Part shown: positions 25,440-35,052 of the stretch, in pieces
Numbering within the stretch: position 1 is the first letter of the stretch
Layout: the number at the start of each line of letters is the position of its first letter
Origin: Bacteroidaceae bacterium
GTDB lineage: Bacteria; Bacteroidota; Bacteroidia; Bacteroidales; Bacteroidaceae
Assembly: GCA_017458585.1 (NCBI GenBank)
Contig: JAFTAJ010000045.1
Span: 109,179-173,178 of the forward strand
Reading direction: 5' to 3'
Length of the DNA: 64,000 bases
Made by a program: the position numbers and the translations under genes
The notes under the pieces: generated by a model
Databases searched by the model: none
Seen by the model: only the letters and a program-made list of their open reading frames with translations
Told to the model about the DNA's origin: nothing

Positions 25440-26900
25440 ATGATAACCTTCATTACCAGTTTCTTGCTCCTTATCCTCGGCTACATCATCTATGGCCGCA
25501 TCGTAGAGCGCAACTTCCGTCCTGACCCCGATGCCAAGACACCCTGCTACACCCTTCAGGACGGCGTGGACTATATACCCATGCCCACATGGAAAGTCTA
25601 TCTCATACAGTTCCTCAACATAGCAGGCACCGGCCCCATTTTCGGAGCCATCCTCGGCATACTCTACGGCCCTGCTGCCTACCTGTGGATAGTCCTCGGC
25701 TGTATCTTCGGCGGAGCCGTCCACGACTATATGTGCGGCATGCTCTCCGTGCGCAGGGGAGGTGTCAGCATCCCTGAGGTGGTGGGCGATGAGCTGGGCA
25801 CCACCACACGCCATCTCATGCGACTGATCACCCTGATTCTCATGGTCTTGGTGGGTGCCGTTTTTGCCACCACCCCCGCCGACCTCCTCGACCGCATGAT
25901 AGCTGATGACGGTTTCCTCTGGTCAAAAGAATTCTGGATAGCCATCATCTTCGCCTACTACTTCCTCGCCACCATGCTGCCCATTGACAAACTAATAGGC
26001 CGCATCTATCCTGTCTTCGGCGTGGCCCTGCTCGCTATGGCAGGAGGACTGGCGTACGGCATCTTCACCTGCGACGGCAACATACCCGAGGTCACCGAAG
26101 CCTTCCAAAACCACAATCCCTCCAGTTCCATACCCCTCTTCCCCGGCCTCTTCATCACCATAGCCTGCGGAGCCGTCAGCGGCTTCCACTCCACCCAGAG
26201 CCCCCTCATGGCGCGGTGCATCAACAATGAGAAGATGGGGCGTCGCGTCTTCTACGGAGCTATGATCACCGAGGGTCTCGTGGCACTCATCTGGGCAGCC
26301 GCCACCATCAAGTTCGCCGACAGCCTCGGCGTGGAGGGCGACACACCCTATGACAAGCTCGTGGCAGCCATGACCAACCCCGAAACAGGCAAGCTTAGCC
26401 CCGCCATCCTCGTCAACGCCATCTGCCACTCGTGGCTTGGCACCGTAGGAGCAGTGCTCGCCATCCTCGGAGTAGTGGCAGCACCCATCACGAGCGGCGA
26501 CACAGCATTCCGCTCAGCACGTCTCATAGCCGCCGACTTCACCAAGATGAAGCAAGACTACACCTACAAGCGACTCATCCTCTCCTTGCCCATCTTCGCC
26601 GCAGCCATCGTGCTCGTATTCATCAACTTCGACACTCTCTGGCGCTACTTCGGCTGGGTCAACCAAACCCTCACCGTCTTCACCCTGTTGGCAGCCACCG
26701 TATATCTCGTGCGCCAGCATCGCACCTACTGGATAACCCTCGTGCCCTGCCTCTTCATGACCCTTGTCTGCGCCAGCTATATCTGTGTAGCTCCTGAGGG
26801 ATTCTCACTGCCCCACACCATCAGCTACATCATAGGAGTGGCAGCAGTCCTCATCGCCATCATCTGGTTCTTCCTCTGGAAAACAAAGGTTAATGGTTAA
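25440..26900 (+). CDS. cstA: CstA-family peptide/pyruvate transporter
   Basis: A 486-residue integral membrane protein of the carbon starvation CstA family. Family motifs are IAGTGPIFGAILGILYGP near residue 60 and GGAVHDYMCGMLSVRRGG near 100, with about 13-14 hydrophobic segments. Members import peptides or pyruvate during carbon limitation. It is shorter than E. coli CstA (about 700 residues), as usual for Bacteroidetes members. GGTTAAT heptads follow the stop. Confidence 0.9.
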   Translation: MITFITSFLLLILGYIIYGRIVERNFRPDPDAKTPCYTLQDGVDYIPMPTWKVYLIQFLNIAGTGPIFGAILGILYGPAAYLWIVLGCIFGGAVHDYMCGMLSVRRGGVSIPEVVGDELGTTTRHLMRLITLILMVLVGAVFATTPADLLDRMIADDGFLWSKEFWIAIIFAYYFLATMLPIDKLIGRIYPVFGVALLAMAGGLAYGIFTCDGNIPEVTEAFQNHNPSSSIPLFPGLFITIACGAVSGFHSTQSPLMARCINNEKMGRRVFYGAMITEGLVALIWAAATIKFADSLGVEGDTPYDKLVAAMTNPETGKLSPAILVNAICHSWLGTVGAVLAILGVVAAPITSGDTAFRSARLIAADFTKMKQDYTYKRLILSLPIFAAAIVLVFINFDTLWRYFGWVNQTLTVFTLLAATVYLVRQHRTYWITLVPCLFMTLVCASYICVAPEGFSLPHTISYIIGVAAVLIAIIWFFLWKTKVNG

Positions 26901-27003
26901 CGGTTAATGGTTAATGGTTAAAGATATAAATCTTAATTTTTAGGTGCTTTTAGTTACAAATTTCACTTTTCTATAAAGAAAAGATGAAAAAATAGTCCAT
27001 TTC

Positions 27004-27036
27004 TTTGAACATTTCCACCAGATTTTACTAATTTTG
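27004..27036 (+). promoter_or_regulatory. Promoter of the primary sigma factor gene
   Basis: TTTG (27004-27007), 21 bases, TAATTTTG (27029-27036). Both boxes and the spacing fit the Bacteroidetes housekeeping consensus. The start codon is at 27061. Confidence 0.75.
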
Positions 27037-27060
27037 CAGTCCATTTTCTAAATTTTCACC

Positions 27061-27918
27061 ATGCGCCAATTAAAGATTGTTCAGGGAATCACCAACCGTC
27101 AAGAGGCAGGCATCGGCAGCTACCTCAGCGAAGTAAGCCGCATCCCCATGATATCCACCGAGGAGGAAGTAGTCCTCGCCCAGCAGATCCATAAAGGCGA
27201 CCGCGCCGCCATGGAGAAGCTCGTGTGCGCCAACCTGCGCTTTGTTGTCAGTGTAGCCAAGCAATACAGCAACCAAGGCCTCAGCCTCAACGACCTCATT
27301 GACGAAGGCAATATCGGACTCATCCGCGCCGCCGAGAAGTTTGACGAGACCCGCGGATTCAAGTTTATCTCCTACGCCGTGTGGTGGATACGCCAAAGCA
27401 TCCTGCAGGCCATCAGCGAGAACAGTCGTATTGTGCGCATGCCTCTCAACCAAGTAGGTTTTCAGAGCAAGCTCAACAAAGCCCGCGTAGAGTTTGAGCA
27501 GCAAAACCAGCGAGAGCCGTCCCCCGAGGAACTCGCCGAGATAGTCGATGCCGATGTAGAGAAAGTAGCCATGGCCATGGGCAACACCGGCAAGAAAATC
27601 TCCGTCGATACCCCCTACCAAAACGACGAGACCACCACGATGGCTGACAATATGACCTACGAGAACGACAAGCCCACCGACGACCGCATGGAGCATGAGT
27701 CACTCGCCCGTGACCTCAACGTCGCCCTGCAGTGCCTCACCCCCAAGGAGCAGAATGTCCTCACCATGCTCTATGGTATCGGCCAGCGCGAGAAGACTGC
27801 CGAAGAAGTAGCACAAATCCTCGGCCTCAGCCGAGAGCGTGTCCGTCAGATTAAAGAGCAGGCCATCCAGCACATCAATGAAAAAGTTAATGTAAAGGTG
27901 CTGCGGAAATACCTCTAG
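27061..27918 (+). CDS. rpoD: Primary RNA polymerase sigma factor
   Basis: A 285-residue group 1 sigma factor of the short Bacteroidetes type with little region 1.1. Region 1.2 is SYLSEVSRIPMISTEEE. Region 2 has FVVSVAKQYSNQGLSLNDLIDEGNIGL and FKFISYAVWWIRQSI. Region 3 follows, and region 4 ends in the helix-turn-helix AEEVAQILGLSRERVRQIKEQAI. It recognises the TTTG/TAnnTTTG promoters seen in this window, including its own. queA starts 4 bases after the stop. Confidence 0.96.
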   Translation: MRQLKIVQGITNRQEAGIGSYLSEVSRIPMISTEEEVVLAQQIHKGDRAAMEKLVCANLRFVVSVAKQYSNQGLSLNDLIDEGNIGLIRAAEKFDETRGFKFISYAVWWIRQSILQAISENSRIVRMPLNQVGFQSKLNKARVEFEQQNQREPSPEELAEIVDADVEKVAMAMGNTGKKISVDTPYQNDETTTMADNMTYENDKPTDDRMEHESLARDLNVALQCLTPKEQNVLTMLYGIGQREKTAEEVAQILGLSRERVRQIKEQAIQHINEKVNVKVLRKYL

Positions 27919-27922
27919 ATAT

Positions 27923-29149
27923 TTGTCCCCCCGCCATCTCCATATCAGCGATTACGACTACCCCCTCCCCCCAGAGCGGATAGCCCGCTACCCTATCGCT
28001 GAGCGTGACCAGTCGAAGCTACTCGTCTATCGCAAAGGCAACATCGGCCACACCGTCTTCAGCGACATCCCTCAGCTGCTGCCTCCCGATAGCCTCCTCA
28101 TCTACAACAACACCAAGGTCATACAGGCGCGGCTCCGTTTCCGCAAAGCCACCGGAGCTCTCATCGAGATATTCTGCCTCGAGCCCTATAGCCCGCGCGA
28201 CTACGAAGACAACTTCCGCCAGACCCGCTCCTGCGAGTGGCTCTGCCTCGTCGGCAACAAAAAGAAGTGGAAAGGCGAAACACTAACCACCCCTTTACTC
28301 TCTGCTACCCTCGTAGCTCCGCATGGCGATAGCTATATCGTGCGCTTCGAGTGGGAAGGAACCTCCTTCTCCTCCATCCTCGAAGCCCTTGGCGAGCTCC
28401 CCATTCCCCCCTACCTCAACCGCGCGACGGAGGATAGCGACCTCAAGACCTACCAGACCGTATATTCCAAGATTGACGGCTCCGTAGCCGCCCCCACTGC
28501 GGGCCTGCATTTCACCGACCGCGTGCTGCGTGCCATCGATGAGCGAGGCATAGAGCGCGATGAGGTCACCCTCCATGTCGGCGCCGGCACCTTCCGTCCC
28601 GTCAAGAGCGAGGAGGTTGGCGACCACGAGATGCACTCCGAGTTCATCTACGTCACGCGCTACACCATCGAGCGACTCCTCGCCCATGGCTGCCGCTGCA
28701 CCGCCGTAGGCACCACCTCCGTGCGCACCATCGAGAGCCTCTACTATATCGGGCGCAAGCTCACGGGCACCCCCCATCTCACAGAGGAGCAGCTCCACGT
28801 CACCCAGTGGGAACCCTATGAGGAGGAGAGCCCAGAGAATAGAGAAAAGAGAACAGAGAATAATGGTCAAGGGTCAAAGGTCAAGGGTCAATATCTTGAA
28901 GCCATTCTCTCATGGATGGACCGCAACCACACCGACGCGCTGCGCACCACCACCCAGATAATCATCGCCCCGGGCTATCGGTATCATTTCGTGGAGCGCA
29001 TCATCACCAATTTCCACATGCCGCAGAGCACCCTGCTGCTCTTAGTTAGCGCCTTCATCGGCGACGACTGGCACCGCGTGTATGACTACGCCCTCGCCCA
29101 CGACTTCCGTTTCCTCTCCTACGGCGATAGCTCCCTGCTCGAACCGTAG
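27923..29149 (+). CDS. queA: S-adenosylmethionine:tRNA ribosyltransferase-isomerase
   Basis: A 408-residue enzyme that builds epoxyqueuosine on tRNA from preQ1-tRNA and SAM. Conserved stretches are YPLPPERIARYPIAERDQSKLL, LIYNNTKVIQARL, GLHFTDRVL, HVGAGTFRPV and NFHMPQSTLLLLVSAFIG. The likely start is a TTG codon at 27923, 4 bases after rpoD; no ATG fits. Codons 28835-28890 consist of AGAGAAT and GGTCAAG heptads and encode a polar insert (ENREKRTENNGQGSKVKGQ) absent from a typical QueA. This helps explain a length above the roughly 350 of E. coli. Confidence 0.92.
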   Translation: MSPRHLHISDYDYPLPPERIARYPIAERDQSKLLVYRKGNIGHTVFSDIPQLLPPDSLLIYNNTKVIQARLRFRKATGALIEIFCLEPYSPRDYEDNFRQTRSCEWLCLVGNKKKWKGETLTTPLLSATLVAPHGDSYIVRFEWEGTSFSSILEALGELPIPPYLNRATEDSDLKTYQTVYSKIDGSVAAPTAGLHFTDRVLRAIDERGIERDEVTLHVGAGTFRPVKSEEVGDHEMHSEFIYVTRYTIERLLAHGCRCTAVGTTSVRTIESLYYIGRKLTGTPHLTEEQLHVTQWEPYEEESPENREKRTENNGQGSKVKGQYLEAILSWMDRNHTDALRTTTQIIIAPGYRYHFVERIITNFHMPQSTLLLLVSAFIGDDWHRVYDYALAHDFRFLSYGDSSLLEP

Positions 29150-29170
29150 CCACAGCTGCATAAATACCCT

Positions 29171-29204
29171 CGCGCGCGTACCATATCAATATAGTACGCG
29201 CGCG
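29171..29204. terminator. CGCGCGCGTAC palindrome between convergent genes
   Basis: CGCGCGCGTAC (29171-29181) and GTACGCGCGCG (29194-29204) are perfect 11-bp inverted arms around CATATCAATATA. They lie between queA (plus) and the outer-membrane gene (minus), where a shared terminator is expected. Related to 11251-11286. Confidence 0.5.
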
Positions 29205-29226
29205 AAATAGTGTTCAATGCTTACTT

Positions 29227-29961
29227 CTACAGAATCCTGCAGTACACCCTGAGGCTAAGAACAGGGTAAATCTTCCACTTAGAGATCTTGTCCAAGGCCT
29301 TGTTGATGTCGTCATCGTTCACATCAGAGGCATGCACCCTTTGCCACGTGCCGTCCTCGGGTGAGAACGCCTCCACCTTGGGAGAACCCCAGAACTGGAT
29401 GCCCATGTCAAAGGCCACATTAACTCTGTGCTTTGACACGGCGCGTCCGAAGCCCAGTCCTACGTAGGGCTTGAAGCTGTTTACCTTCAGATTGGCGCGC
29501 GCAATACCATTGGCGTCGGTGGTCACCATAGCATCACCTATGGCGATACCGTCTATGCCTGGAATCATGTTACCGATTATCGGCTCCGTGTTCTTGAGCT
29601 CCATCAAGTTAGGTCTGCCGGCATAGAAACCGCCGGTGAGGTGGAACGAGCAGTTCTTGAAGGGGTACAGGTCAGCCAGCAGCTTAAAGTCGGCGATGTT
29701 AGTGGTAGCTTTCATCTTCACCTCGTTGCGGTTGCCGTCGAGCGTATAGTTCACGTCATCCTTGAAGCTGAACGAAGGCATCACCGTGAAGCCAGTCCTG
29801 AAAGTCACGTAATGAGTAAGCGGAGTTGCCAGTTCCAGTCCGATACCCGTTGTTCCCACCTCAGCGCCTATGGCGAGATGGTTAAAGACATACTTATCCT
29901 CTTGGGCGTTAGCGCCCACGGCCATTATGCCGGCCAGGATCATAAATAGCACTTTTCTCAT
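29227..29961 (-). CDS. Outer-membrane beta-barrel protein
   Basis: The ATG at 29961 gives MRKVLFMILAGIMAVGANAQ, a clear signal peptide; an upstream ATG would add nine residues before it. The 244-residue product alternates polar and hydrophobic strands (AIGAEVGTTGIGLEL, YVTFRTGFTVMPSFSF, KPYVGLGFGRAV, KIYPVLSLRVYCRIL), typical of small outer-membrane barrels. The C terminus ends in a strand. A TAACTTTG -7 box lies 35-43 bases upstream (29997-30004, minus). Role unknown. Confidence 0.75.
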   Translation of the reverse strand: MRKVLFMILAGIMAVGANAQEDKYVFNHLAIGAEVGTTGIGLELATPLTHYVTFRTGFTVMPSFSFKDDVNYTLDGNRNEVKMKATTNIADFKLLADLYPFKNCSFHLTGGFYAGRPNLMELKNTEPIIGNMIPGIDGIAIGDAMVTTDANGIARANLKVNSFKPYVGLGFGRAVSKHRVNVAFDMGIQFWGSPKVEAFSPEDGTWQRVHASDVNDDDINKALDKISKWKIYPVLSLRVYCRIL

Positions 29962-30012
29962 AGCAAAACTATTTTGAGAGTTAAACATTTCTCTTGCAAA
30001 GTTACGAAAAAC

Positions 30013-30198
30013 TTATTCTTGTACGTTAGAGTTATCTTCTGAATCCCATATTACGCCGCCGCAGAAGCCCTTGGAGTCTGCCTCCTCACCACGAACGGCA
30101 CTACGCTCATTGAGTGTAGCTGTCGAACTCGCACAGATGACACCTGGCATGGCAAGACGTAAACAATCGATAACGGGAGCAATATAATTCTTTTTCAT
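30013..30198 (-). CDS. Small MKKxYIxP-type peptide
   Basis: A 61-residue protein starting MKKNYIAPVIDCLRL. Short proteins with this opening are common in Bacteroidales surface-gene operons, with no known function. It starts 9 bases after the beta-helix gene and ends just before the promoter of the next gene. Two cysteines (Cys12, Cys22) and CASS might suggest a lipobox, but there is no proper signal peptide. Confidence 0.6.
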   Translation of the reverse strand: MKKNYIAPVIDCLRLAMPGVICASSTATLNERSAVRGEEADSKGFCGGVIWDSEDNSNVQE

Positions 30199-30207
30199 AG
30201 TTCCGGC

Positions 30208-31665
30208 TTACTTTACGATTATTTTACCTGTCTTACCATTGCCCAGCACCACGATATTCACGCCGCGTTGCAGCCTGCTGAGCTTTATTCCGTTGATGTC
30301 GTAGATGGCCGATATCGTTTGCTCTCCATCAAGGAGGGACTTCATTGATGTTGCCTCATCTATGACACTGATTTCGTAATGGTTGCTACTCGTAGCATCT
30401 GGTGCTGTGATATAGGCACGGAACGGTTTGATGACAACATATCCATCTGTTTTGGAGAAGCCATTGTCCTTGATATAGTAGCTGTTAGGCTCCACTACAT
30501 GAGTCTCGTTAGAAGCATCATAGTCCGCATCACTCGTCGACGCAAATACCGAGGTGCGCTTATACACACCCTTCAGCGACCAGCCATCTCCATTCGTAGC
30601 TGTGCCTGCCACGGGATTAAGAGTCGTAGTCGTCGTTTTGCTTACGTTGTACGTGCCATCCTCCGTATAATATATATAAGGTGTATTGGCTGCGAGTGCA
30701 TCCACCTGCTCCAGAGTCAGTGTGTTGTCGGTTGCCTCTTTCAGCGTGTAATAGGTTATGCTCGCCTTGCTGTCAGGAATGAACGGCAGACATACTGTTC
30801 CAAACGCATTGCTGCTCCCGCGGTCATAAGTTATTGTGTTGGCGGTCACTTGCCCATTAATGCTAAGGTCGCTACCATCTGCAATAATATAATTTATAAC
30901 TGCAGCACTATTTCCAGTTACATTTCCTGTTATCTTTGCAGCACTGCTGAGCGAAAGAGATTTATCCTTATTAGTCCAAATGGCATTCTCGGATAAAGAA
31001 ATTATTTCTCCGCCTGTCACTATTAGGGTTCCATTATTATTGATTGCCCTTGCTGAAACATCGCCAGATGTATTAGTATTCTTTATTGTACCACCATTTA
31101 TAATCGTAGTACCGATGTTCGCAATGACACTGGCAGGTGAGTTACCACCTTTTGTAGTAGAAAAAGTACCTCCATTAATTATAAGATAACTATTAGCTTT
31201 GTTGACACTCACTGCACAAAAATAACTACTATTACTAAGGTTTTCTGGAGAAACAATATTTCCACTATTAATTGTCAGTTTCCCTGTTTCAGTCAATACA
31301 ATAGGGCACATATTCCCTCCATCATTCGCACAAGTAATTACTCCATCGTGATTCGGACTGCTATCTGTAATAGTGATATCTGCGCCAGTTCCTATTTGTA
31401 AAAATGTCTTGCGACTATTATTACTTGGATTAGAAACTATCCTCTTTCCATTTAAGTCAAAAACGAATACCTTACTAACAACACTTATACTCTCGTTGAG
31501 TTCAATGTTGGCTATCACTCTGATAGTTCCTCCATTTGGTACAGCATCGCACGCAGCCTTCAAAGTTCCATACGTCGCATTGCCAGCAGCAAAAGCATCC
31601 TCAGAATGAACTTTCTCTGTAAATCCTGCAAGCAGCAGGAGTAACACAAACATTATTTTTCTCAT
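30208..31665 (-). CDS. Secreted parallel beta-helix protein with sorting tail
   Basis: A 485-residue exported protein with a signal peptide of about 22 residues. Pectate-lyase-like beta-helix repeats follow at about 60-270 (GKLTINSGNI, SYLIINGGTFS, GTTIINGGTI, GTLIVTGGEI). A beta-rich region (FGTVCLPFIPDSKASITYYTL) is typical of Bacteroidales surface proteins, and the C-terminal tail is IYDINGIKLSRLQRGVNIVVLGNGKTGKIIVK in two parts. The beta-helix portion (about 30900-31600) is visibly AT-richer than neighbouring genes, hinting at separate origin. It forms an operon with the small peptide gene. Confidence 0.75.
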   Translation of the reverse strand: MRKIMFVLLLLLAGFTEKVHSEDAFAAGNATYGTLKAACDAVPNGGTIRVIANIELNESISVVSKVFVFDLNGKRIVSNPSNNSRKTFLQIGTGADITITDSSPNHDGVITCANDGGNMCPIVLTETGKLTINSGNIVSPENLSNSSYFCAVSVNKANSYLIINGGTFSTTKGGNSPASVIANIGTTIINGGTIKNTNTSGDVSARAINNNGTLIVTGGEIISLSENAIWTNKDKSLSLSSAAKITGNVTGNSAAVINYIIADGSDLSINGQVTANTITYDRGSSNAFGTVCLPFIPDSKASITYYTLKEATDNTLTLEQVDALAANTPYIYYTEDGTYNVSKTTTTTLNPVAGTATNGDGWSLKGVYKRTSVFASTSDADYDASNETHVVEPNSYYIKDNGFSKTDGYVVIKPFRAYITAPDATSSNHYEISVIDEATSMKSLLDGEQTISAIYDINGIKLSRLQRGVNIVVLGNGKTGKIIVK

Positions 31666-31692
31666 ACTTCTCGTAGTTTGGATTTCTGTTTT

Positions 31693-34600
31693 TCAGACTA
31701 CGCCGCGTCCGTGGCAGTTCTTGAATTTCTTGCCGCTGCCGCAGGGGCATGGGTCGTTGCGGCCGGGGAGCTTCTCCTTGACCATGGGCTGGGGTGCCTG
31801 GCGCTCACGGGTGTCCTGAGAGGCGGCGGCACGCTGGGCAGGATCGGTGAGGTCGGTGCGGCTCTCGGTATAGCGCGGCTGGGGAGCACGACGCTCAGGG
31901 CCTGCCTCGCGTACCTGCTCGGGGTCACGCATAGGTATCTGGCAACGCATGAGGATGCTTACGACGCGGTCGTAAATCTTGTTGATCATGGTATCGAAGA
32001 GGGTGGCACTCTCGAGCTTGAAGATAACGAGAGGATCTTTCTGCTCATAGCTGGCAGTCTGGACAGAGTGCTTTAGCTCATCGAGGTTGCGCAGGTTCTC
32101 TTTCCACTCATCATCGATAATCTGGAGGAGGATGCTCTTCTCAAACTGCTTGACGAGGCTCTTGCCCTCAGTATCGACAGCCTCCTTGAGAGGCACGGCA
32201 ATGTTATAGACGCGCTTGCCATCGGTGATGGGCACAGCGATGCGCTCGTAGCGGTCGCCCTCGTTCTCATAGACTTGCTTGATAACAGGGTTGGCAACCT
32301 CCGCCATGCGCTCGGTGCGACGGTGGAAATTGGCCATGGCAGCCTGGAAGGTCTGCTCATAGAGTTCATCGCGAGCCACGCCACCATTGAGGTCGGCCTC
32401 GCTGAAAGGGCACTCCATCGCCATCACCTCGAGGAAACGACGCTGGCAGCCCGCGAAGTCGTTCTGGTCGATGATATTGAGCACGCGATCCCATATCATA
32501 TTGGCAATATCCATGCCGATACGCTCACCCATGAGGGCGTGACGACGCTTCTCGTAGATGACGGTGCGCTGCTTGTTCATAACGTCGTCGTACTCAAGCA
32601 GGTGCTTACGGATACCGAAGTTGTTGCCCTCGACTTTCTTCTGTGCACGCTCGATGGACTTATTGATGAGGGGTGACTCGATGACCTCGCCCTCCTTAAG
32701 GCCGAGACGGTCCATAATCTTGGAGATACGCTCGGCTGCGAAGAGTCGCATGAGCTGGTCTTCGAGGGAGACGAAGAATACAGAAGAGCCCGGGTCGCCC
32801 TGACGGCCGGAACGTCCGCGCAGCTGGCGGTCCACACGGCGGCTCTCATGGCGCTCGGTGCCAATGATAGCGAGTCCGCCCGCTTCCTTGACAGCGTCGG
32901 AGAGCTTGATATCGGTACCACGACCTGCCATATTGGTGGCGATGGTGACGGTGGACGACTGTCCTGCCTGTGCCACGATGTCGGCCTCCTTCTGGTGGAG
33001 CTTGGCATTAAGCACCTGGCACGGTATCTTGCGTAGGTCGAGCATGCGCTTGAGGAGCTCGGAAATCTCAACGGAGGTGGTGCCGACCAGCACTGGGCGC
33101 CCTTGCTCACGCATGCGGGCTATCTCATCGATGACGGCATTGTATTTCTCGCGCTTGGTCTTATAGACGCGGTCGTTGAGGTCCTTGCGAGCCACGGGAC
33201 GATTGGTGGGTATCTCCACAACGTCGAGCTTATAGATGTTCCAGAACTCGCCCGCCTCGGTGATGGCGGTACCGGTCATACCGGCTAGCTTATGGTACAT
33301 ACGGAAATAGTTCTGCAGGGTGATGGTGGCGAAGGTCTGGGTGGCAGCCTCTACCTTGACATGCTCCTTGGCCTCGACAGCCTGGTGGAGTCCCTCGCTC
33401 CAGCGACGACCTTCCATGATACGGCCTGTCTGCTCATCGACAATCTTGACTTGTCCATCGATGATGACGTAGTCGTCGTCGATATTGAACATGGTGTAGG
33501 CCTTGAGGAGCTGGAGGATGGTGTGGACACGCTCTGACTTGACTGCGTAGTCGGACATTAGCTCGTCTTTCTTGGCTAGGCGCTCCTCGTCGGAGAGTTT
33601 CTTGTCGCCCTCAAGGGCGGAGAGCTCGCCTGCTATGTCGGGCAGCACGAAGAGGGTGGCATTCTTTACGGCGTTGGCAAGCCAGTCGTTGCCCTTGTCG
33701 GTGAGCTCAACGGATTTCTGCTTCTCGTCAACGACGAAGTAGAGTGGCTCGATGGCCTCGGGCATACGGCGGTTGTTGTTCTCCATGTATATCTCCTCGG
33801 TCTTGAGCATACCAGTCTTGATGCCGGGCTCAGAGAGGAACTTGATGAGAGCCTTGTTCTTAGGCAGGGCCTTATGTGAGCGGAAGAGCTGGAGGAAGCC
33901 TTGCTCCTGCTGCTTGCGGTCGGGAGAAGCGATGAGCTGCTTGGCCTCGGAGAGGAGCTGGGTGGCATATTTGCGCTGCACCTCGTAGAGGCTCTGGATG
34001 AGGGGCTGGTACTCCTCGAACATCTGGTCTTCGCCCTGCGGCACAGGACCGGAGATGATGAGGGGAGTACGAGCGTCATCTATGAGCACGGAGTCCACCT
34101 CATCGACGATGGCGTAGTTGTGGGAGCGCTGCACGAGGTCCTGCGGCGCGGTGGCCATATTGTCGCGTAGGTAGTCGAAGCCGAACTCGTTGTTGGTACC
34201 GAAGGTGATGTCGGCCTGGTAGGCGCGACGACGCTCCTCGGAGTTGGGCTTGTGCTTGTCGATACAGTCAACGGAGAGTCCGTGGAACATATAGAGGGGA
34301 CCCATCCACTCGGAGTCACGCTTGGCGAGGTAGTCGTTGACGGTAACGACGTGAACGCCATTGCCTGTGAGGGCGTTGAGGAAGACAGGGAGGGTGGCGA
34401 CAAGAGTCTTACCCTCGCCGGTAGCCATCTCGGCTATCTTGCCCTGATGGAGCACTACGCCGCCAAAGAGCTGTACATCGTAGTGGATCATGTTCCACAC
34501 TGTCTCGTTGCCTCCGGCTACCCAGTGGTTGTGGTAGACGGCCTTGTCGCCGTCGATGTCCACGAAGTCGTGGGTGGCAGCGAGCTCACGGTCGAAGTCG

Positions 34601-34995
34601 GTGGCGGTGACGATGATGTCCTCGCTCTCGGTGAAACGACGGGCGGTGCTCTTCATGATGGCGAGAGCCTCGGGGAGGACTTTGTTGAGCTCCTCCTCCA
34701 TGCGGTCGAGCACTTCCTTCTCGAGTTTGTCGATATGGTTGAAGTGGGTCTCGCGCTCCTCAATGGGGAGGGTCTCTATCTTTTCGCGGGTGGCCTGTAT
34801 CTCTGCGCGGATGTCGTCGGCACAGTGCTGCACTTGCTGCTGAATCTCCTTGGTCTTGGCACGCAGCTCATCGTTGGTGAGCTGGTCGATAGTTTCGTAG
34901 GTTTGCTTGATGATGTCTACGATAGGCTGTATCTCACGCATATCGCGCGATGCCTTGTTTCCAAATATCTTGGTTAATACGCTTACTATACTCAT
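31693..34995 (-). CDS. secA: Preprotein translocase ATPase
   Basis: A 1100-residue SecA, longer than the roughly 900 of E. coli, as usual in Bacteroidetes. It drives export of unfolded proteins through SecYEG. The Walker A loop is [13 protein letters not shown], the DEAD-type box is [19 protein letters not shown], and [11 protein letters not shown] and [13 protein letters not shown] are helicase motifs. The C-terminal zinc-binding [14 protein letters not shown] is intact. TTTCACA-type heptads without G precede the ATG. Confidence 0.98.
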   Translation of the reverse strand: MSIVSVLTKIFGNKASRDMREIQPIVDIIKQTYETIDQLTNDELRAKTKEIQQQVQHCADDIRAEIQATREKIETLPIEERETHFNHIDKLEKEVLDRMEEELNKVLPEALAIMKSTARRFTESEDIIVTATDFDRELAATHDFVDIDGDKAVYHNHWVAGGNETVWNMIHYDVQLFGGVVLHQGKIAEMATGEGKTLVATLPVFLNALTGNGVHVVTVNDYLAKRDSEWMGPLYMFHGLSVDCIDKHKPNSEERRRAYQADITFGTNNEFGFDYLRDNMATAPQDLVQRSHNYAIVDEVDSVLIDDARTPLIISGPVPQGEDQMFEEYQPLIQSLYEVQRKYATQLLSEAKQLIASPDRKQQEQGFLQLFRSHKALPKNKALIKFLSEPGIKTGMLKTEEIYMENNNRRMPEAIEPLYFVVDEKQKSVELTDKGNDWLANAVKNATLFVLPDIAGELSALEGDKKLSDEERLAKKDELMSDYAVKSERVHTILQLLKAYTMFNIDDDYVIIDGQVKIVDEQTGRIMEGRRWSEGLHQAVEAKEHVKVEAATQTFATITLQNYFRMYHKLAGMTGTAITEAGEFWNIYKLDVVEIPTNRPVARKDLNDRVYKTKREKYNAVIDEIARMREQGRPVLVGTTSVEISELLKRMLDLRKIPCQVLNAKLHQKEADIVAQAGQSSTVTIATNMAGRGTDIKLSDAVKEAGGLAIIGTERHESRRVDRQLRGRSGRQGDPGSSVFFVSLEDQLMRLFAAERISKIMDRLGLKEGEVIESPLINKSIERAQKKVEGNNFGIRKHLLEYDDVMNKQRTVIYEKRRHALMGERIGMDIANMIWDRVLNIIDQNDFAGCQRRFLEVMAMECPFSEADLNGGVARDELYEQTFQAAMANFHRRTERMAEVANPVIKQVYENEGDRYERIAVPITDGKRVYNIAVPLKEAVDTEGKSLVKQFEKSILLQIIDDEWKENLRNLDELKHSVQTASYEQKDPLVIFKLESATLFDTMINKIYDRVVSILMRCQIPMRDPEQVREAGPERRAPQPRYTESRTDLTDPAQRAAASQDTRERQAPQPMVKEKLPGRNDPCPCGSGKKFKNCHGRGVV

Positions 34996-35052
34996 GATGG
35001 TAATTTGAAATGTGAAATTTGAAATGTGAAATGTAAGGTTTATTTATTTTGA

